Assembly (NCBI RefSeq): GCF_037414475.1
Contig: NZ_CP147913.1
Span: forward strand, 7,438,001-7,502,000
DNA: 64,000 bases
From: Myxococcus stipitatus
Lineage (GTDB): Bacteria; Myxococcota; Myxococcia; Myxococcales; Myxococcaceae
Reading direction: 5' to 3'
Shown: piece by piece, positions 25,359 through 36,056 of the stretch
How positions within the stretch are numbered: the first letter of the stretch is position 1
Layout of the letters: each line of letters opens with the position of its first letter
Position numbers and translations under genes: made by a program
Notes under the pieces: model-generated
Told to the model about the DNA's origin: nothing
Seen by the model: only the letters and a program-made list of their open reading frames with translations
Databases searched by the model: none

Positions 25359-28300
25359 ATGCGATTCACGATGTCGTGGGGGCGCTCGTTCGTTGCGGGC
25401 GCCCTGGTCTTGATGTGTGCGCCGGGGTGCCGGCCGGGTCCGGAGGCGGGGGATTCACCGGAGGCGCCTCGCGCGGAGCTGGCGACCCAGACCCAGGAGC
25501 TTACGTGTGGCACCAGTCAGGTCCCGGTGATGACGAGCGCCACGTTGCCCGGTGGCATCGTGACACGCGCGGGGGCCTTCAACTCCACTTACGAGGCGTG
25601 GTTGGCATTCGACGAGGTCGACACGCCTAGCTCGATGTGGATCTCCCAGACGCGGCAGACGCCCACGTGGATTGGCTATGAGTGGACGGATGGCCCGCGG
25701 CGAATCATTCGCTACGCCATCCGCTTCGTGAATGGCTCGCTCACCTCGCGCGCGCCCAAGGCGTGGACGCTCCAGGGATGGGATGGTGCGCAGTGGGTGG
25801 TGGTGGATACCCGCACCAACGAAGTGAACTGGGCGGGGTCGGAGCGCCGCGTGTATTCCCTGGCGGCGGACGCGACCTATTCGAAGTTCCGCCTCCATGT
25901 GACGGAAGACAATGATCCTCGAGCTGGCATCGAGGTCGTCTCGATGGGACGACTCGAACTGCTCGGCTGTCTGCCGGATACGACGCCCCCCACAGTGCCC
26001 GTCCTCGGGCACTTCAGCCCGGCCTCTCCGTCCTCCAACTGGAACCCCGACCTGATTGGAAACGCGGAGACGGGCTCGACGGTGCGCGTCTATGCCAACG
26101 CCAACTGCTCGGGGACGCCCGTGGTCTCCGTCACAGCGGGAACGGAGCGGATCTTCATGGCGTCCGTCCCCGTGACGCTCAACGCGACGACGGTCCTCAC
26201 GGCCACGGCGACGGACTCCTCCGGAAATGTGTCTGGGTGCTCGCAGCCCATGAGCTACGTGCATGACAACATGGTTCCCGCGGCGCCCTCACTGACGGGC
26301 TTCCAGCCGGTGTCTCCGGGCAACTCGCTCACGCCCCAGGTGCGTGGCATCGCGGAGAACGGGAGCACGGTTCAAATCTTCAAGGGCTCGGGCTGTGTGG
26401 CGCCCGTCGTGGTGAACGTCGTGGCGAATGACGCGACGGGAGCGTTCTCTGCCGCGGTGTCCGTGACGGCCAACACGACGACAGGCTTCTCCGCGCGAGT
26501 CGTGGACCCGGCGGGGAATGTGTCGGCCTGTGCGCCGGCCATCAACTACGTGCATGACAGCGTGGCTCCCTCGGTGGCCGTGTTGACGGGCTTCCAGCCG
26601 GTGTCCCCGAGCAACTCGCTCACGCCCCAGGTGCGTGGCACGGCGGAGAAGGGGAGCACGGTTCAAATCTTCAAGGGTTCGGGCTGCGTGGCCCCTGCCG
26701 TGGTGAGCGCTGGGGCGGATGCCACCACGGGCGTGTTCGCGGCTTCTGTCTCGGTCACCGCCAACGCGGCGACGTCCTTCTCCTCGCGTGTCACGGACCC
26801 GGCGGGGAACGTGTCGGCGTGTTCGGCGGCCATCAGCTACCGGCACGACGGCATCGCCCCGCCCGCGCCGCAGTTCATGCCGGGCTTCATTCCCGCGGAG
26901 GGGAACGGCACCGTGGGCTTCGTTCGCGCGACGGGCGAGGTGGACTCGCGAGTCACTCTCTTCATGAATGCCACCTGCACCACGTTGTTTCCGCCCGCGG
27001 GCCCCTTCGTGGTGGGCCTTGATGGCACGGTGGCGGTGGCGCTGACACCGGGCCAGCGAGCCGGGCCGCTGTTCGCGGATGCACGAGACGGGGTCGGCAA
27101 TCGCTCCGCCTGTGTCCCGGTGCCGGCGGGCTGCGACGTGGGCCTCGCGGACTGCGATGGGAATCCGTCCAATGGATGTGAGGCGGACTTGCTCTCGGAC
27201 GAGGCGAACTGTGGGGCCTGCGGCACCGTGTGCGCGGGTGCTGCGTCCGCGCAGGCCGTGTGCGGCGCGGGGACCTGTGGCCTGGGCTGCGTGGTGGGGA
27301 CGTTCGACTGTGACGGCAATCCCGCGAACGGCTGCGAGTCCCCCACGGCCTGTTCGCCCGCGACGTGTGCCGTGGACATGCCGTCCGAGCTGATGATCAC
27401 GGACTTGTCCGTGGTGGAAGACCCGCTCCGCACGACGGGAGACGGCGTGTGGACGTTCGGCCATCTCATGCGTGAGATGAACGGCGGTCAGGACCCGTCG
27501 GAGCTGGTGCGCAACTGGTTGTCCACCTGGATGTCGGACCAGTTCATCGGCGCGACGGATGTCCTGGCGCGGCCCGACATGGCGGGGATGGTGTTGACGC
27601 CGTGGGAGGGCTCTGGTGTTCCCCTGAACTTCGATGTCGCTCCATTCCGCCTGCTGGCCATCGTCAACCGGATGGACCTGCGCAAGGAGGGCGAGTTCGC
27701 GGGCGAGGGACGCTTCGTGTTCGGTGTGACGGACCCCAACGGCAATCCCCTGCCGTTCACCGTCATCCTGGAATACATCCTGCCCGGTGGCTCACCGGCG
27801 GAGTTCCAGCGCTGGGCGCGAGACTGGCACGAACTGGGGCGCATCGGTGTCGGGAACCCGGGCTACAACGAGAAGCTCGAGGCCCTCACGAACCGCTTCA
27901 CGAAGTCCTTCGTCGCGCGGGGCGCGTACCTGGGAAGCGCCATCCATCAGGTCCGCACCAACGAGAACGCGTTGGACCCGCTCTGGGAGCTGCGCGAGTT
28001 CCACCTGGGCTCCGAAGGGCTGATGCCCGCGCACGTCGCGCTGACCCCCAACCTGTTCTGGAATGGCTCGAGCACCCTGAGGGACTACGTCAACCTGAAC
28101 ATGTCCTCCGTCCTCTCCGAGACGCACACGGTCCCGGAGTTCTTCGAGGGACAGCCTCTGCTCGCGGGCTCCTCGCTGACGCCGCCCAACTTCGCGTGGG
28201 CCGTGCCCGGAGTCTCCACCGAGGCGCGTCACAAGTTCTCGGTGAACACCTGCAGCGGCTGTCACGCGGGGGAGACGAGCACCTTCTTCCTGCACATCTT

Positions 28301-28583
28301 CCCTCGTTCGGAGGGGCAGCCGGCGGGGCTGTCTCCCTTCCTTCTGGGGACCGGGAACATTCCGGACCGGTTCAACCCGTCCGTGACGCGAAGCTTCGAG
28401 GACCTGTTCCGGCGCGAGCAGGACCTGAAGGCGCTCGTGTGCGGCGTGCCGGCGGCGAATCCGCTGGTGCAGGCGAAGGAGACCCTGGGCACGTCACTGC
28501 TCTCGGGTTCGAGCAAGCCGCTTCCTCCCGCGGTTCCTGGCTTCCCGCCGCGCTCCAATCTGCCGCCGGGTCGCGTCCACTGA
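25359..28583 (+). CDS. Multidomain lipoprotein: discoidin, Ig-like repeats, CxxCH domain
   Basis: 1074 residues from ATG 25359 (AGGGGG upstream). Signal and lipobox: LVLMCAPGC. Residues about 50-210 resemble an F5/8-type-C discoidin domain (AWLAFDEVDTPSSMWISQ, IIRYAIRFVNG, KAWTLQGWDGAQWVVVDTR). Four or five Ig-like repeats of about 97 residues follow, two of them nearly identical. A Cys-rich stretch has two CDGNPxNGCE motifs. The last 350 residues end in CSGCH (28251-28265), a single c-type heme or metal motif, in NTCSGCHAGETSTFFLHIFPR. It is probably a surface protein combining glycan binding with a cytochrome-like module. Function unknown. Confidence 0.72.
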   Translation: MRFTMSWGRSFVAGALVLMCAPGCRPGPEAGDSPEAPRAELATQTQELTCGTSQVPVMTSATLPGGIVTRAGAFNSTYEAWLAFDEVDTPSSMWISQTRQTPTWIGYEWTDGPRRIIRYAIRFVNGSLTSRAPKAWTLQGWDGAQWVVVDTRTNEVNWAGSERRVYSLAADATYSKFRLHVTEDNDPRAGIEVVSMGRLELLGCLPDTTPPTVPVLGHFSPASPSSNWNPDLIGNAETGSTVRVYANANCSGTPVVSVTAGTERIFMASVPVTLNATTVLTATATDSSGNVSGCSQPMSYVHDNMVPAAPSLTGFQPVSPGNSLTPQVRGIAENGSTVQIFKGSGCVAPVVVNVVANDATGAFSAAVSVTANTTTGFSARVVDPAGNVSACAPAINYVHDSVAPSVAVLTGFQPVSPSNSLTPQVRGTAEKGSTVQIFKGSGCVAPAVVSAGADATTGVFAASVSVTANAATSFSSRVTDPAGNVSACSAAISYRHDGIAPPAPQFMPGFIPAEGNGTVGFVRATGEVDSRVTLFMNATCTTLFPPAGPFVVGLDGTVAVALTPGQRAGPLFADARDGVGNRSACVPVPAGCDVGLADCDGNPSNGCEADLLSDEANCGACGTVCAGAASAQAVCGAGTCGLGCVVGTFDCDGNPANGCESPTACSPATCAVDMPSELMITDLSVVEDPLRTTGDGVWTFGHLMREMNGGQDPSELVRNWLSTWMSDQFIGATDVLARPDMAGMVLTPWEGSGVPLNFDVAPFRLLAIVNRMDLRKEGEFAGEGRFVFGVTDPNGNPLPFTVILEYILPGGSPAEFQRWARDWHELGRIGVGNPGYNEKLEALTNRFTKSFVARGAYLGSAIHQVRTNENALDPLWELREFHLGSEGLMPAHVALTPNLFWNGSSTLRDYVNLNMSSVLSETHTVPEFFEGQPLLAGSSLTPPNFAWAVPGVSTEARHKFSVNTCSGCHAGETSTFFLHIFPRSEGQPAGLSPFLLGTGNIPDRFNPSVTRSFEDLFRREQDLKALVCGVPAANPLVQAKETLGTSLLSGSSKPLPPAVPGFPPRSNLPPGRVH
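26294..26875 (+). repeat. In-frame tandem duplication, 291-bp unit
   Basis: Bases 26294-26404 and 26585-26695 are nearly identical (start GACGGGCTTCCAGCCGGTGT), exactly 291 bases or 97 codons apart. Each encodes one Ig-like domain (TGFQPVSP.NSLTPQVRG). The rest of the two units has diverged more. The close DNA match points to a recent duplication or gene conversion within the lipoprotein gene. Confidence 0.8.
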
Positions 28584-28614
28584 GGTGAGCTGTCATCGAA
28601 GAGCGCTGTAGGGG

Positions 28615-28642
28615 CAGGGCGCCGCGTGTATCGGGCGCCCTG
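28615..28642. terminator. Hairpin between convergent genes
   Basis: CAGGGCGCC pairs with GGCGCCCTG over a 10-base loop, followed on the plus strand by TCTGCGTTT. It lies between the discoidin lipoprotein stop and the 3' end of the TerB-like gene. Confidence 0.5.
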
Positions 28643-28664
28643 TCTGCGTTTCGGAGGGGAGGTA

Positions 28665-29003
28665 TCAGCTCGCCACGCCGAGCATTTGCCGAATCTGGCG
28701 GAGCATGGAGATCTCCTCCGCGTGGATGCTGCCCTCATGGGTCATGAGTTCGTGGGCGGCTCGGATGACCTCCGGTGGGTTTGTCCGCAGGAGGCCCAGG
28801 TTGGGGGCGGGCAGCGGCGAGCCGTTCTGGAGGCACTGTGTGAGCTCGGTCAGCTCCGCCAGCGGGACGCTCATGCCGCGGGCGGCCGCGACGAGGTGGT
28901 CGATCTCCGCGCGGGTCACCCGGTCATCGCTGGTGACCATCTGGAGCAGGAGCTTGAGGACTTCGATGTGGAATTGGGAGTCGGGGGCCGCGGGCATTCG
29001 CAT
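28665..29003 (-). CDS. TerB-like domain protein
   Basis: 112 residues, all helical. The pattern FHIEVLKLLLQMVTSDDRVTRAEIDHLVAAARGM with a later EEISMLRQIRQMLG is the TerB/DjlA-N fold, where acidic residues between helices can bind metal (SDDRVTRAE). Stand-alone TerB-like proteins often act in envelope or stress-response complexes, but the partner is unknown here. It is divergent from the membrane hydrolase gene across a region with a clear palindrome. The start could also be ATG 28997. Confidence 0.65.
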   Translation of the reverse strand: MRMPAAPDSQFHIEVLKLLLQMVTSDDRVTRAEIDHLVAAARGMSVPLAELTELTQCLQNGSPLPAPNLGLLRTNPPEVIRAAHELMTHEGSIHAEEISMLRQIRQMLGVAS

Positions 29004-29130
29004 CCAGCTTGGTTCAAGGTGATTCCTCAGGCTCGCCCGTCCTGGCGGGTGCGTCCAGTCGTCGTCTCGGGGCCGCCTCCACGGTGAGGGCCGACAGGCG
29101 GGAACACCTGTTCAGAATGCACTGAGTCAC

Positions 29131-29152
29131 TGTTGTTATGTAGACAACAACA
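29131..29152. promoter_or_regulatory. Palindrome TGTTGTT-N8-AACAACA in a divergent promoter region
   Basis: Seven-base arms match perfectly around an 8-base spacer. The site is AT-rich in a GC-rich surrounding and lies between the divergent TerB-like and membrane-hydrolase genes. Size and symmetry suit a dimeric helix-turn-helix repressor. The regulator is not encoded nearby. Confidence 0.45.
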
Positions 29153-29285
29153 TGTGGATGGTTCGGTTGGTCGCTGGGAACGCGTCGATGTCCCGCGCCA
29201 TGCGAGTCAGTCGAGTGCAATGCCGGCCGGCATGTGTGGCACGCCGCTCATGAGGGGATTGCGACCTTCCAGTCTCGAGGCTCGG

Positions 29286-30431
29286 ATGTTTCCGGGAAGG
29301 GGACTCATTCTGTGGCGCATGTCTTCGACCGCGGCGGAATGTGTGCCCTGTGTCCTTCATTCCAACCAGAAGGGAGGACGCATCCGACGATGGCTGCCTC
29401 TCGGACTGGGGTTGGGGCTCCTGCCGGTTGCGATGCTGCTCGGCGTGGCCGCGCCGCGCATCCATGTGTCTGTGTCGGGCTGGAGCTATGCCGTGGGCCT
29501 CTGGCTCGTCACCTTGGGGCTGCTCACGCATCCATGGCGGAGTTGGCGAGGACTGACCCGCGCTGGCCTGGGACTGATGTTGCTGGTGGCCGTGTCGCGG
29601 GTGGCCGCTTCAGAGGGTGAGCAAGTTCAGCTCGTGCGCCTTCCCCATGGGCGCTCGCCTTGGGTGAACCGCCTGGTGGCGGAGAGAGATGGGACCTTGT
29701 TGGTGGCGCATGCGTTGGTCCTCGCCAGGTCTCTCCCTTCTTCCGATTCGAGGGAGTTCATTGCGGCCCTGGAGACCGCCTATGCGCGGCTGGATGCGGT
29801 GGGCGGGGTCATCACCCCAGCGGTCGCCACCTACCTGGGGATGCAGTCTCCCGAGGGCTTCGACACCGTGGTTGTTCCCACTCCGGGAAAGGCCACCCCC
29901 GAGGTCGCGGTCATCTTCCTGCATGGCTATGCGGGCAACTTCGCCGTGTATTGCTGGCAGATGGCACAGGCGGCGCGGGCCATCGGCGCGCTGACGGTCT
30001 GTCCCTCCGTGGGTCCTTCGGGGAAGTGGGGAACCGCGGACGGTGCCCGCACGGTGGCGGTGACACTCGACTGGCTCGCGAGCCAAGGGATTCGCCGGGT
30101 CTTCCTTGGGGGACTCTCGAACGGAGGGCTGGGCGCGAGCCTGCTCGTGAACGACCTCTCCCATCCACGCATCGAGCTGAGCGGGTTGGTGCTCGTCTCC
30201 GGCGCCAGCTCCAGCGCGCCTGTTCCTCGCGTACCGACGTTGGTGGTGCAAGGCCGACACGACACCATGATGCCCATGCGGTCCATGCGGGCCTATGTCG
30301 CGAAGGCAGGGCCCGTCGCCTCCTATGTCGAGGTGAACAGCGGCCACTTCGCCTTCCTCGACCAGCGGGAGGTGTGTGTGCGCGCCATCTCGGGCTGGCT
30401 GGTCCAGCAGGAGCAGCGGGTGGTGCGCTGA
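29286..30431 (+). CDS. Membrane-anchored alpha/beta hydrolase
   Basis: About 381 residues if it starts at ATG 29286; other in-frame Mets at 29319 or further upstream are possible. Three membrane segments come first (WLPLGLGLGLLPVAMLLGVA, WSYAVGLWLVTLGLL, LGLMLLVAVSRV). The hydrolase domain then shows HGYAGNF (oxyanion), FLGGLSNGGLGASLL (G-x-S-x-G nucleophile), QGRHDTMMP (acid) and VNSGHFAFLD (His), a complete triad. The catalytic domain probably faces the periplasm. Substrate unknown; a lipid or ester is likely. It is followed closely by the broken BamE-like gene. Confidence 0.72.
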   Translation: MFPGRGLILWRMSSTAAECVPCVLHSNQKGGRIRRWLPLGLGLGLLPVAMLLGVAAPRIHVSVSGWSYAVGLWLVTLGLLTHPWRSWRGLTRAGLGLMLLVAVSRVAASEGEQVQLVRLPHGRSPWVNRLVAERDGTLLVAHALVLARSLPSSDSREFIAALETAYARLDAVGGVITPAVATYLGMQSPEGFDTVVVPTPGKATPEVAVIFLHGYAGNFAVYCWQMAQAARAIGALTVCPSVGPSGKWGTADGARTVAVTLDWLASQGIRRVFLGGLSNGGLGASLLVNDLSHPRIELSGLVLVSGASSSAPVPRVPTLVVQGRHDTMMPMRSMRAYVAKAGPVASYVEVNSGHFAFLDQREVCVRAISGWLVQQEQRVVR

Positions 30432-30484
30432 GTCTGTCCACCCGCGCGGTCAGGCGGGCGGGCTCGCGGTGTTAGGCTTTGCCC

Positions 30485-30991
30485 ATGCGCCGCGAGGTCC
30501 TGTCCAGAGTCCTGCTGGCTCTTGTGCTGGGGTTCTAGGGTGTCTGCGATTTTGCCTTTGCGATATCGATGGAGACATCTGTCGCGGGGGTGTTCGCGCT
30601 GTTGGTGGGGTGTCTGGCCATCCTGAGTACGCGGTCGGCTCCAGCACGGGTGCGCTGGGGCACGGCGGTCCTCCTGCTGCTTCTGTGCATGGGGATGCGC
30701 TGGCTGGACTGGGATTCACGCAAGCCTTTCATGCGTGACCTCTCCTCGGTGCGGCCAGGGATGACGGTGGAGCAGGTGGAGGCCATCATGGGCCGCTACC
30801 TGCGCGGGACGGGCTGGCCTGAGAATCCGTTCACCCGGGGCAACGCACCCGGAGACTTCCGTGCAGGAGAGCTCCAGGTCGCGGACAGTCGCGTCTACCG
30901 GCACACCAACGAAGGCTGGGGCAACTCCGATTGGGGTGTCGTCCGCTTCGAGGCGGGCCGTGTCGTCGACGTCACCTTCTCGCCGGACTGA
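30485..30991 (+). pseudogene. BamE/SmpA-like membrane protein gene with an in-frame TAG
   Basis: The frame opens at ATG 30485 (MRREVLSRVLLALVLGF), meets TAG at codon 18 (30536-30538), then continues open in the same frame to 30991. After the stop it reads GVCDFAFAISMETSVAG, a membrane segment that the stop cuts in two; TGG to TAG would restore it. The C-terminal half carries DLSSVRPGMTVEQVEAIMGRYL, the BamE/SmpA/OmlA signature helix, and GVVRFEAGRVVDVTF. A shortened product could start at ATG 30569 (140 residues) but that ATG has no ribosome site. Either a real nonsense mutation, a sequencing error, or a 140-residue gene with unusual leader. Confidence 0.55.
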
Positions 30992-31020
30992 GGGAACACG
31001 GCGTCCGCGGGGTAGGGGAG

Positions 31021-31093
31021 TGGGCCCTCCTGGATTCGAACCAGGGACCAATCGGTTATGAGCCGACAGCTCTAACCGCTGAGCTAAGGGCCC
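31021..31093 (-). tRNA. tRNA-Ile2 with CAU anticodon
   Basis: The minus strand folds into a full cloverleaf: acceptor GGGCCCT/AGGGCCC with discriminator A, D-arm AGCTCAGCGGTTAGAGCT, anticodon loop CTCATAA (CAU), and T-arm GGTTCGAATCC. CAU could read Met, but the body closely matches E. coli ileX-type tRNA-Ile2 (same CCCTTAGCTCAG start and GGTTAGAGC), whose C34 is changed to lysidine by TilS so that it reads AUA. It lacks the features of elongator or initiator tRNA-Met. CCA is not encoded. Confidence 0.88.
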
Positions 31094-31174
31094 CCATGCG
31101 TGAACAACCCGCGCGTGCGGCCAATGGCATAACTCCGCCCCCGCGCTGCTTGCAAGGGCCACTCAGCACCCGCG

Positions 31175-31597
31175 TCAGCGCTTGCGCTTCGACGCCGCCC
31201 TCTTCCTCTCGGGGACAGCCGCCTGGCCTCGCTCCGAGGGCTCCTGGGCCCGCTTGACGCGGAAGGATTGCCCCCGTTGCTCCACGTCGACGCCCTCGGC
31301 ACGCAGCCGCTTCGCCTGCTCGTGCGCCACCGTGGGCGCCAGCACCCCTCCCGCCTTCGTCACCCGCCACCAGGGGACCTCCTGCCCCGACGGCAGCGTC
31401 GTCATCTCCCGCCCCACGCCGCGCGCCGCGCCGGGCCTCCCCGCGTACAGCGCCACCTGCGAGTAGGAGCGCACCTGCCCCCGGGGGATGGCCCGCACCG
31501 CCCGCCACACCGCCTCCGAGAAGGGCGGTCGCTTCGCGGCGGCGGGCTCCGCCTTCTTCACCCGGGCCTTCGTCTTCGGTCGTCTCAAGAGCGCCAC
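31175..31597 (-). CDS. Alkyltransferase-like (ATL) DNA repair protein
   Basis: About 140 residues from GTG 31597; longer in-frame starts would run through the rpoD terminator. The MGMT C-domain is clear: PFSEAVWRAVRAIPRGQVRSYSQVALYAGRPGAARGVG, the DNA-binding helix-turn-helix and arginine finger. The active-site motif PCHRV is replaced by PWWRV (residues 75-79), so there is no methyl-accepting Cys. Such ATL proteins bind O6-alkylguanine and hand it to nucleotide excision repair. The second Trp in place of His is unusual. The tail is Lys/Arg-rich and probably disordered. It lies between tRNA-Ile and rpoD. Confidence 0.82.
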   Translation of the reverse strand: MALLRRPKTKARVKKAEPAAAKRPPFSEAVWRAVRAIPRGQVRSYSQVALYAGRPGAARGVGREMTTLPSGQEVPWWRVTKAGGVLAPTVAHEQAKRLRAEGVDVEQRGQSFRVKRAQEPSERGQAAVPERKRAASKRKR

Positions 31598-31607
31598 GCG
31601 GTGCGAC

Positions 31608-31652
31608 TCTAGAAACACGAAGGCCCCCGGTCCACGAATGGGAGCGGGGGCC
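31608..31652 (-). terminator. Rho-independent terminator downstream of rpoD
   Basis: On the minus strand GGCCCCCG (31645-31652) and CGGGGGCC (31622-31629) form an 8-bp stem, followed by TTCGTGTTTCT. It sits 46 bases after the rpoD stop. A second hairpin (GTGGCCCG/CGGGCCAC, 31667-31685) lies between them, giving a double stem-loop. Confidence 0.7.
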
Positions 31653-31697
31653 TGGTGACTCTCGAGTGGCCCGTGACGGGCCACCCTGAAGTCGACG

Positions 31698-33827
<2,130 letters not shown>

Positions 33828-33919
33828 TCGGGTACTTCTCCTTAAGAAATTCAGATGCTTGAGGCCTGGGGCGAGCCGGCCGATCTAGCGCAAAGTCAGG
33901 GTTTCTTACAAACGCGAAC

Positions 33920-35731
33920 TCAAACCGGTTGCATGGGCGCCTTTGTTCCCGGGGAAGCGGGCTTGAGCTCCTCCAGGACACGCTTCTTGAGGGCCAGCAG
34001 TTCCACTCGCTCCGCCTGGAGCTGGCGAGTCTCTTCCGTCAGGTCGAACGCTCCCAACGTCTGCTCTGTCGCACGGGTTATATAAGCCAGCCGCTCGTTG
34101 ATGCGCCGCACCATGATCTCCTGGCAGATGGTGGAGAACGCATGCTCGAGCTCCTGGCCGTCCGTGGGGAGCTGGCGCCAGGAGGTTTCAATGGCTCGCT
34201 TCACCGCGTCCGACGACTCGTAGAGCGCGTCCTGCGTGCCTTGTCCCGTCGTCGCGTGCATGAGCGCCATGCGCAATCCCATGTGGGACAGCTCGTCACA
34301 GACTCGAAAGACATCCCTGCCAAGCAGGCGGGGCTCCCTCAGCACGGCGGCCACGTAGAGCGCCTCCATGGGGGCGGGAGGCTTCTCGGCGGGCGGGCGG
34401 GCGGGCGTGGGCGCAGCCGTGGCGCCGGGAGAGGAGGCGGGCTTGGGGAGCGGGACCTTGCTGCGCAGCGAGGCCTCCACGTCGGCGGCGCGCCAGCCGA
34501 AGTGCTCCGCGAGCGCGGAGAACAGGGAGGAGCGCACCAGGCCCACCGGCACCTGGGCCGCCACGGGCTTGAGTCGCTCGAGCGCCGCCATCTTCTCCTC
34601 GAAGGTAGCTCCCTTGCCCTGGGGCAGCAGGGAGGCGAACAGGTGGGTGGTGAGCGGCTGCGCGCCCTCGAGCAATTGCTCCACACCCTCTGCTCCCTCT
34701 CGACGCGCGAACGTGTCGGGATCATCCCCTTGGGGAAGCAGCGCCACCCGGGCGGTTGCCCCGGCGGCGAGCAGGGGGCCGGCGAGCCGCTCCACGGCCG
34801 CAAGGCCCGCCGAGTCCCCGTCGAGCAGCAACACCAGCTCCCGCGCCTCGCCCCGCCTGAGCACCTGGAGGTGTCCGGCGGTGAGGTTGGTGGAGCACAG
34901 CGCGACGGCATGGCGGACACCGACTTGATGCAAGCCAATGCAGTCGAAGTAACCCTCCACGAGCACGGCGGCCTTGCGCTTGCGGACCTCGTCGCGCGCC
35001 TGGTCCATGCCAAACAACGTCTCGCTCTTGTTGTAGAGCCGGGACTCGCGGGAGTTGAGGTACTTGGGGCCTTCCTCGGCGTTCACCAGGCGGCCGCCAA
35101 AGGCGATGGGCCGGCCTTCCGGCGCGCGGATGGGCACCATCAGCCGGCTGCGGAAGAAGTCAAAGCAACCATCCCCCGCGTTGCGTTTGAGCACGAGCCC
35201 GGCCTTCATGCCCGCGTCCAACATGCCTGTCTTCTGGAAGCGTTCGGCCAGGAGGCTCCAGGCGGCGGGGGCCCACCCCAACCCGAAGGCCTGGGCCGTC
35301 TCGTCGGAGACCCCGCGGCTGTCGATGTAGGCGCGCGCGGCGCGGCCTTCGTCGTGGTGCCACAGCAGGGAGCGGAAGTGCTCGGCGGCCTGGTCCGTGG
35401 CCTCCTTGAGCTGCTGCCGCTCCCGCATGCCCGGGTCCTGCTGCGCCTCCAGGTCGATTCCCAGCTCGCGCGCCAGGTCCCTCACCGCGTCGAGGAACGT
35501 CTTGCCCAGGTAGCGCTGGACGAAGGACACCGCGTCGCCGCTGGCCCGGCAGCCATGGCAGAAATAGAAGTGCTTCTCCGGCACGACGTAGAAGGAGGGT
35601 GTCTTCTCCTGATGGAACGGGCAGCGGCCCTTCCACTCCCGGCCGGCCTTCTTCAGCTCCACATGCCGGGAGATGAGGCCCACCAGGTCCACACGTTCGA
35701 GCACTTCCTGGATTTTGTGTTCCGGGATCAT
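33920..35731 (-). CDS. dnaG: DNA primase
   Basis: 603 residues from ATG 35731, with GAGGGG eight bases upstream. The CHC2 zinc finger is at the N-terminus (CPFH at 37-40, CHGC at 58-61). The TOPRIM core has VLVEGYFD (Glu) and LVLLLDGDSAGLAAVERL (DxD). A Pro/Ala linker (about 425-455) leads to the C-terminal DnaB-interaction helices. It synthesises RNA primers at the replication fork. It is between yqeY and rpoD, the conserved macromolecular-synthesis order. Confidence 0.97.
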   Translation of the reverse strand: MIPEHKIQEVLERVDLVGLISRHVELKKAGREWKGRCPFHQEKTPSFYVVPEKHFYFCHGCRASGDAVSFVQRYLGKTFLDAVRDLARELGIDLEAQQDPGMRERQQLKEATDQAAEHFRSLLWHHDEGRAARAYIDSRGVSDETAQAFGLGWAPAAWSLLAERFQKTGMLDAGMKAGLVLKRNAGDGCFDFFRSRLMVPIRAPEGRPIAFGGRLVNAEEGPKYLNSRESRLYNKSETLFGMDQARDEVRKRKAAVLVEGYFDCIGLHQVGVRHAVALCSTNLTAGHLQVLRRGEARELVLLLDGDSAGLAAVERLAGPLLAAGATARVALLPQGDDPDTFARREGAEGVEQLLEGAQPLTTHLFASLLPQGKGATFEEKMAALERLKPVAAQVPVGLVRSSLFSALAEHFGWRAADVEASLRSKVPLPKPASSPGATAAPTPARPPAEKPPAPMEALYVAAVLREPRLLGRDVFRVCDELSHMGLRMALMHATTGQGTQDALYESSDAVKRAIETSWRQLPTDGQELEHAFSTICQEIMVRRINERLAYITRATEQTLGAFDLTEETRQLQAERVELLALKKRVLEELKPASPGTKAPMQPV

Positions 35732-36056
35732 GTCGGCCACCCCTCGTCCCGCACCTGGGCGGGCGCACACCCGACATCCTGGCAGCCGTGCCTGACGCCG
35801 CCCGTCCGGTCGCCCATCCCCAAAGTCACCTCGCCCGTGAGGGCGGTGGACCGGGCGGGGACAGCGGACAGGTCGGTAGGGGACACGTTGGGGCTCCTGC
35901 GGTCCGGGGCGCCCTCCCTGGGGGACGGTGGCGCGCGGCGGACTGGCCCTGGCACTTAATGACGGGGAGCCGGAGGAGCAAGTTTCCGCTCACTCCAAGC
36001 GCTCCATCCAGGGACCGCCGGACAGATGCCAGCGGTCCCGGAAGGGGGTGAGGAGG

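Noticed and set aside
31021..31093. Initiator or elongator tRNA-Met call for the CAU tRNA
   Set aside because: Acceptor and D-arm match tRNA-Ile2 rather than Met; initiator features are missing.
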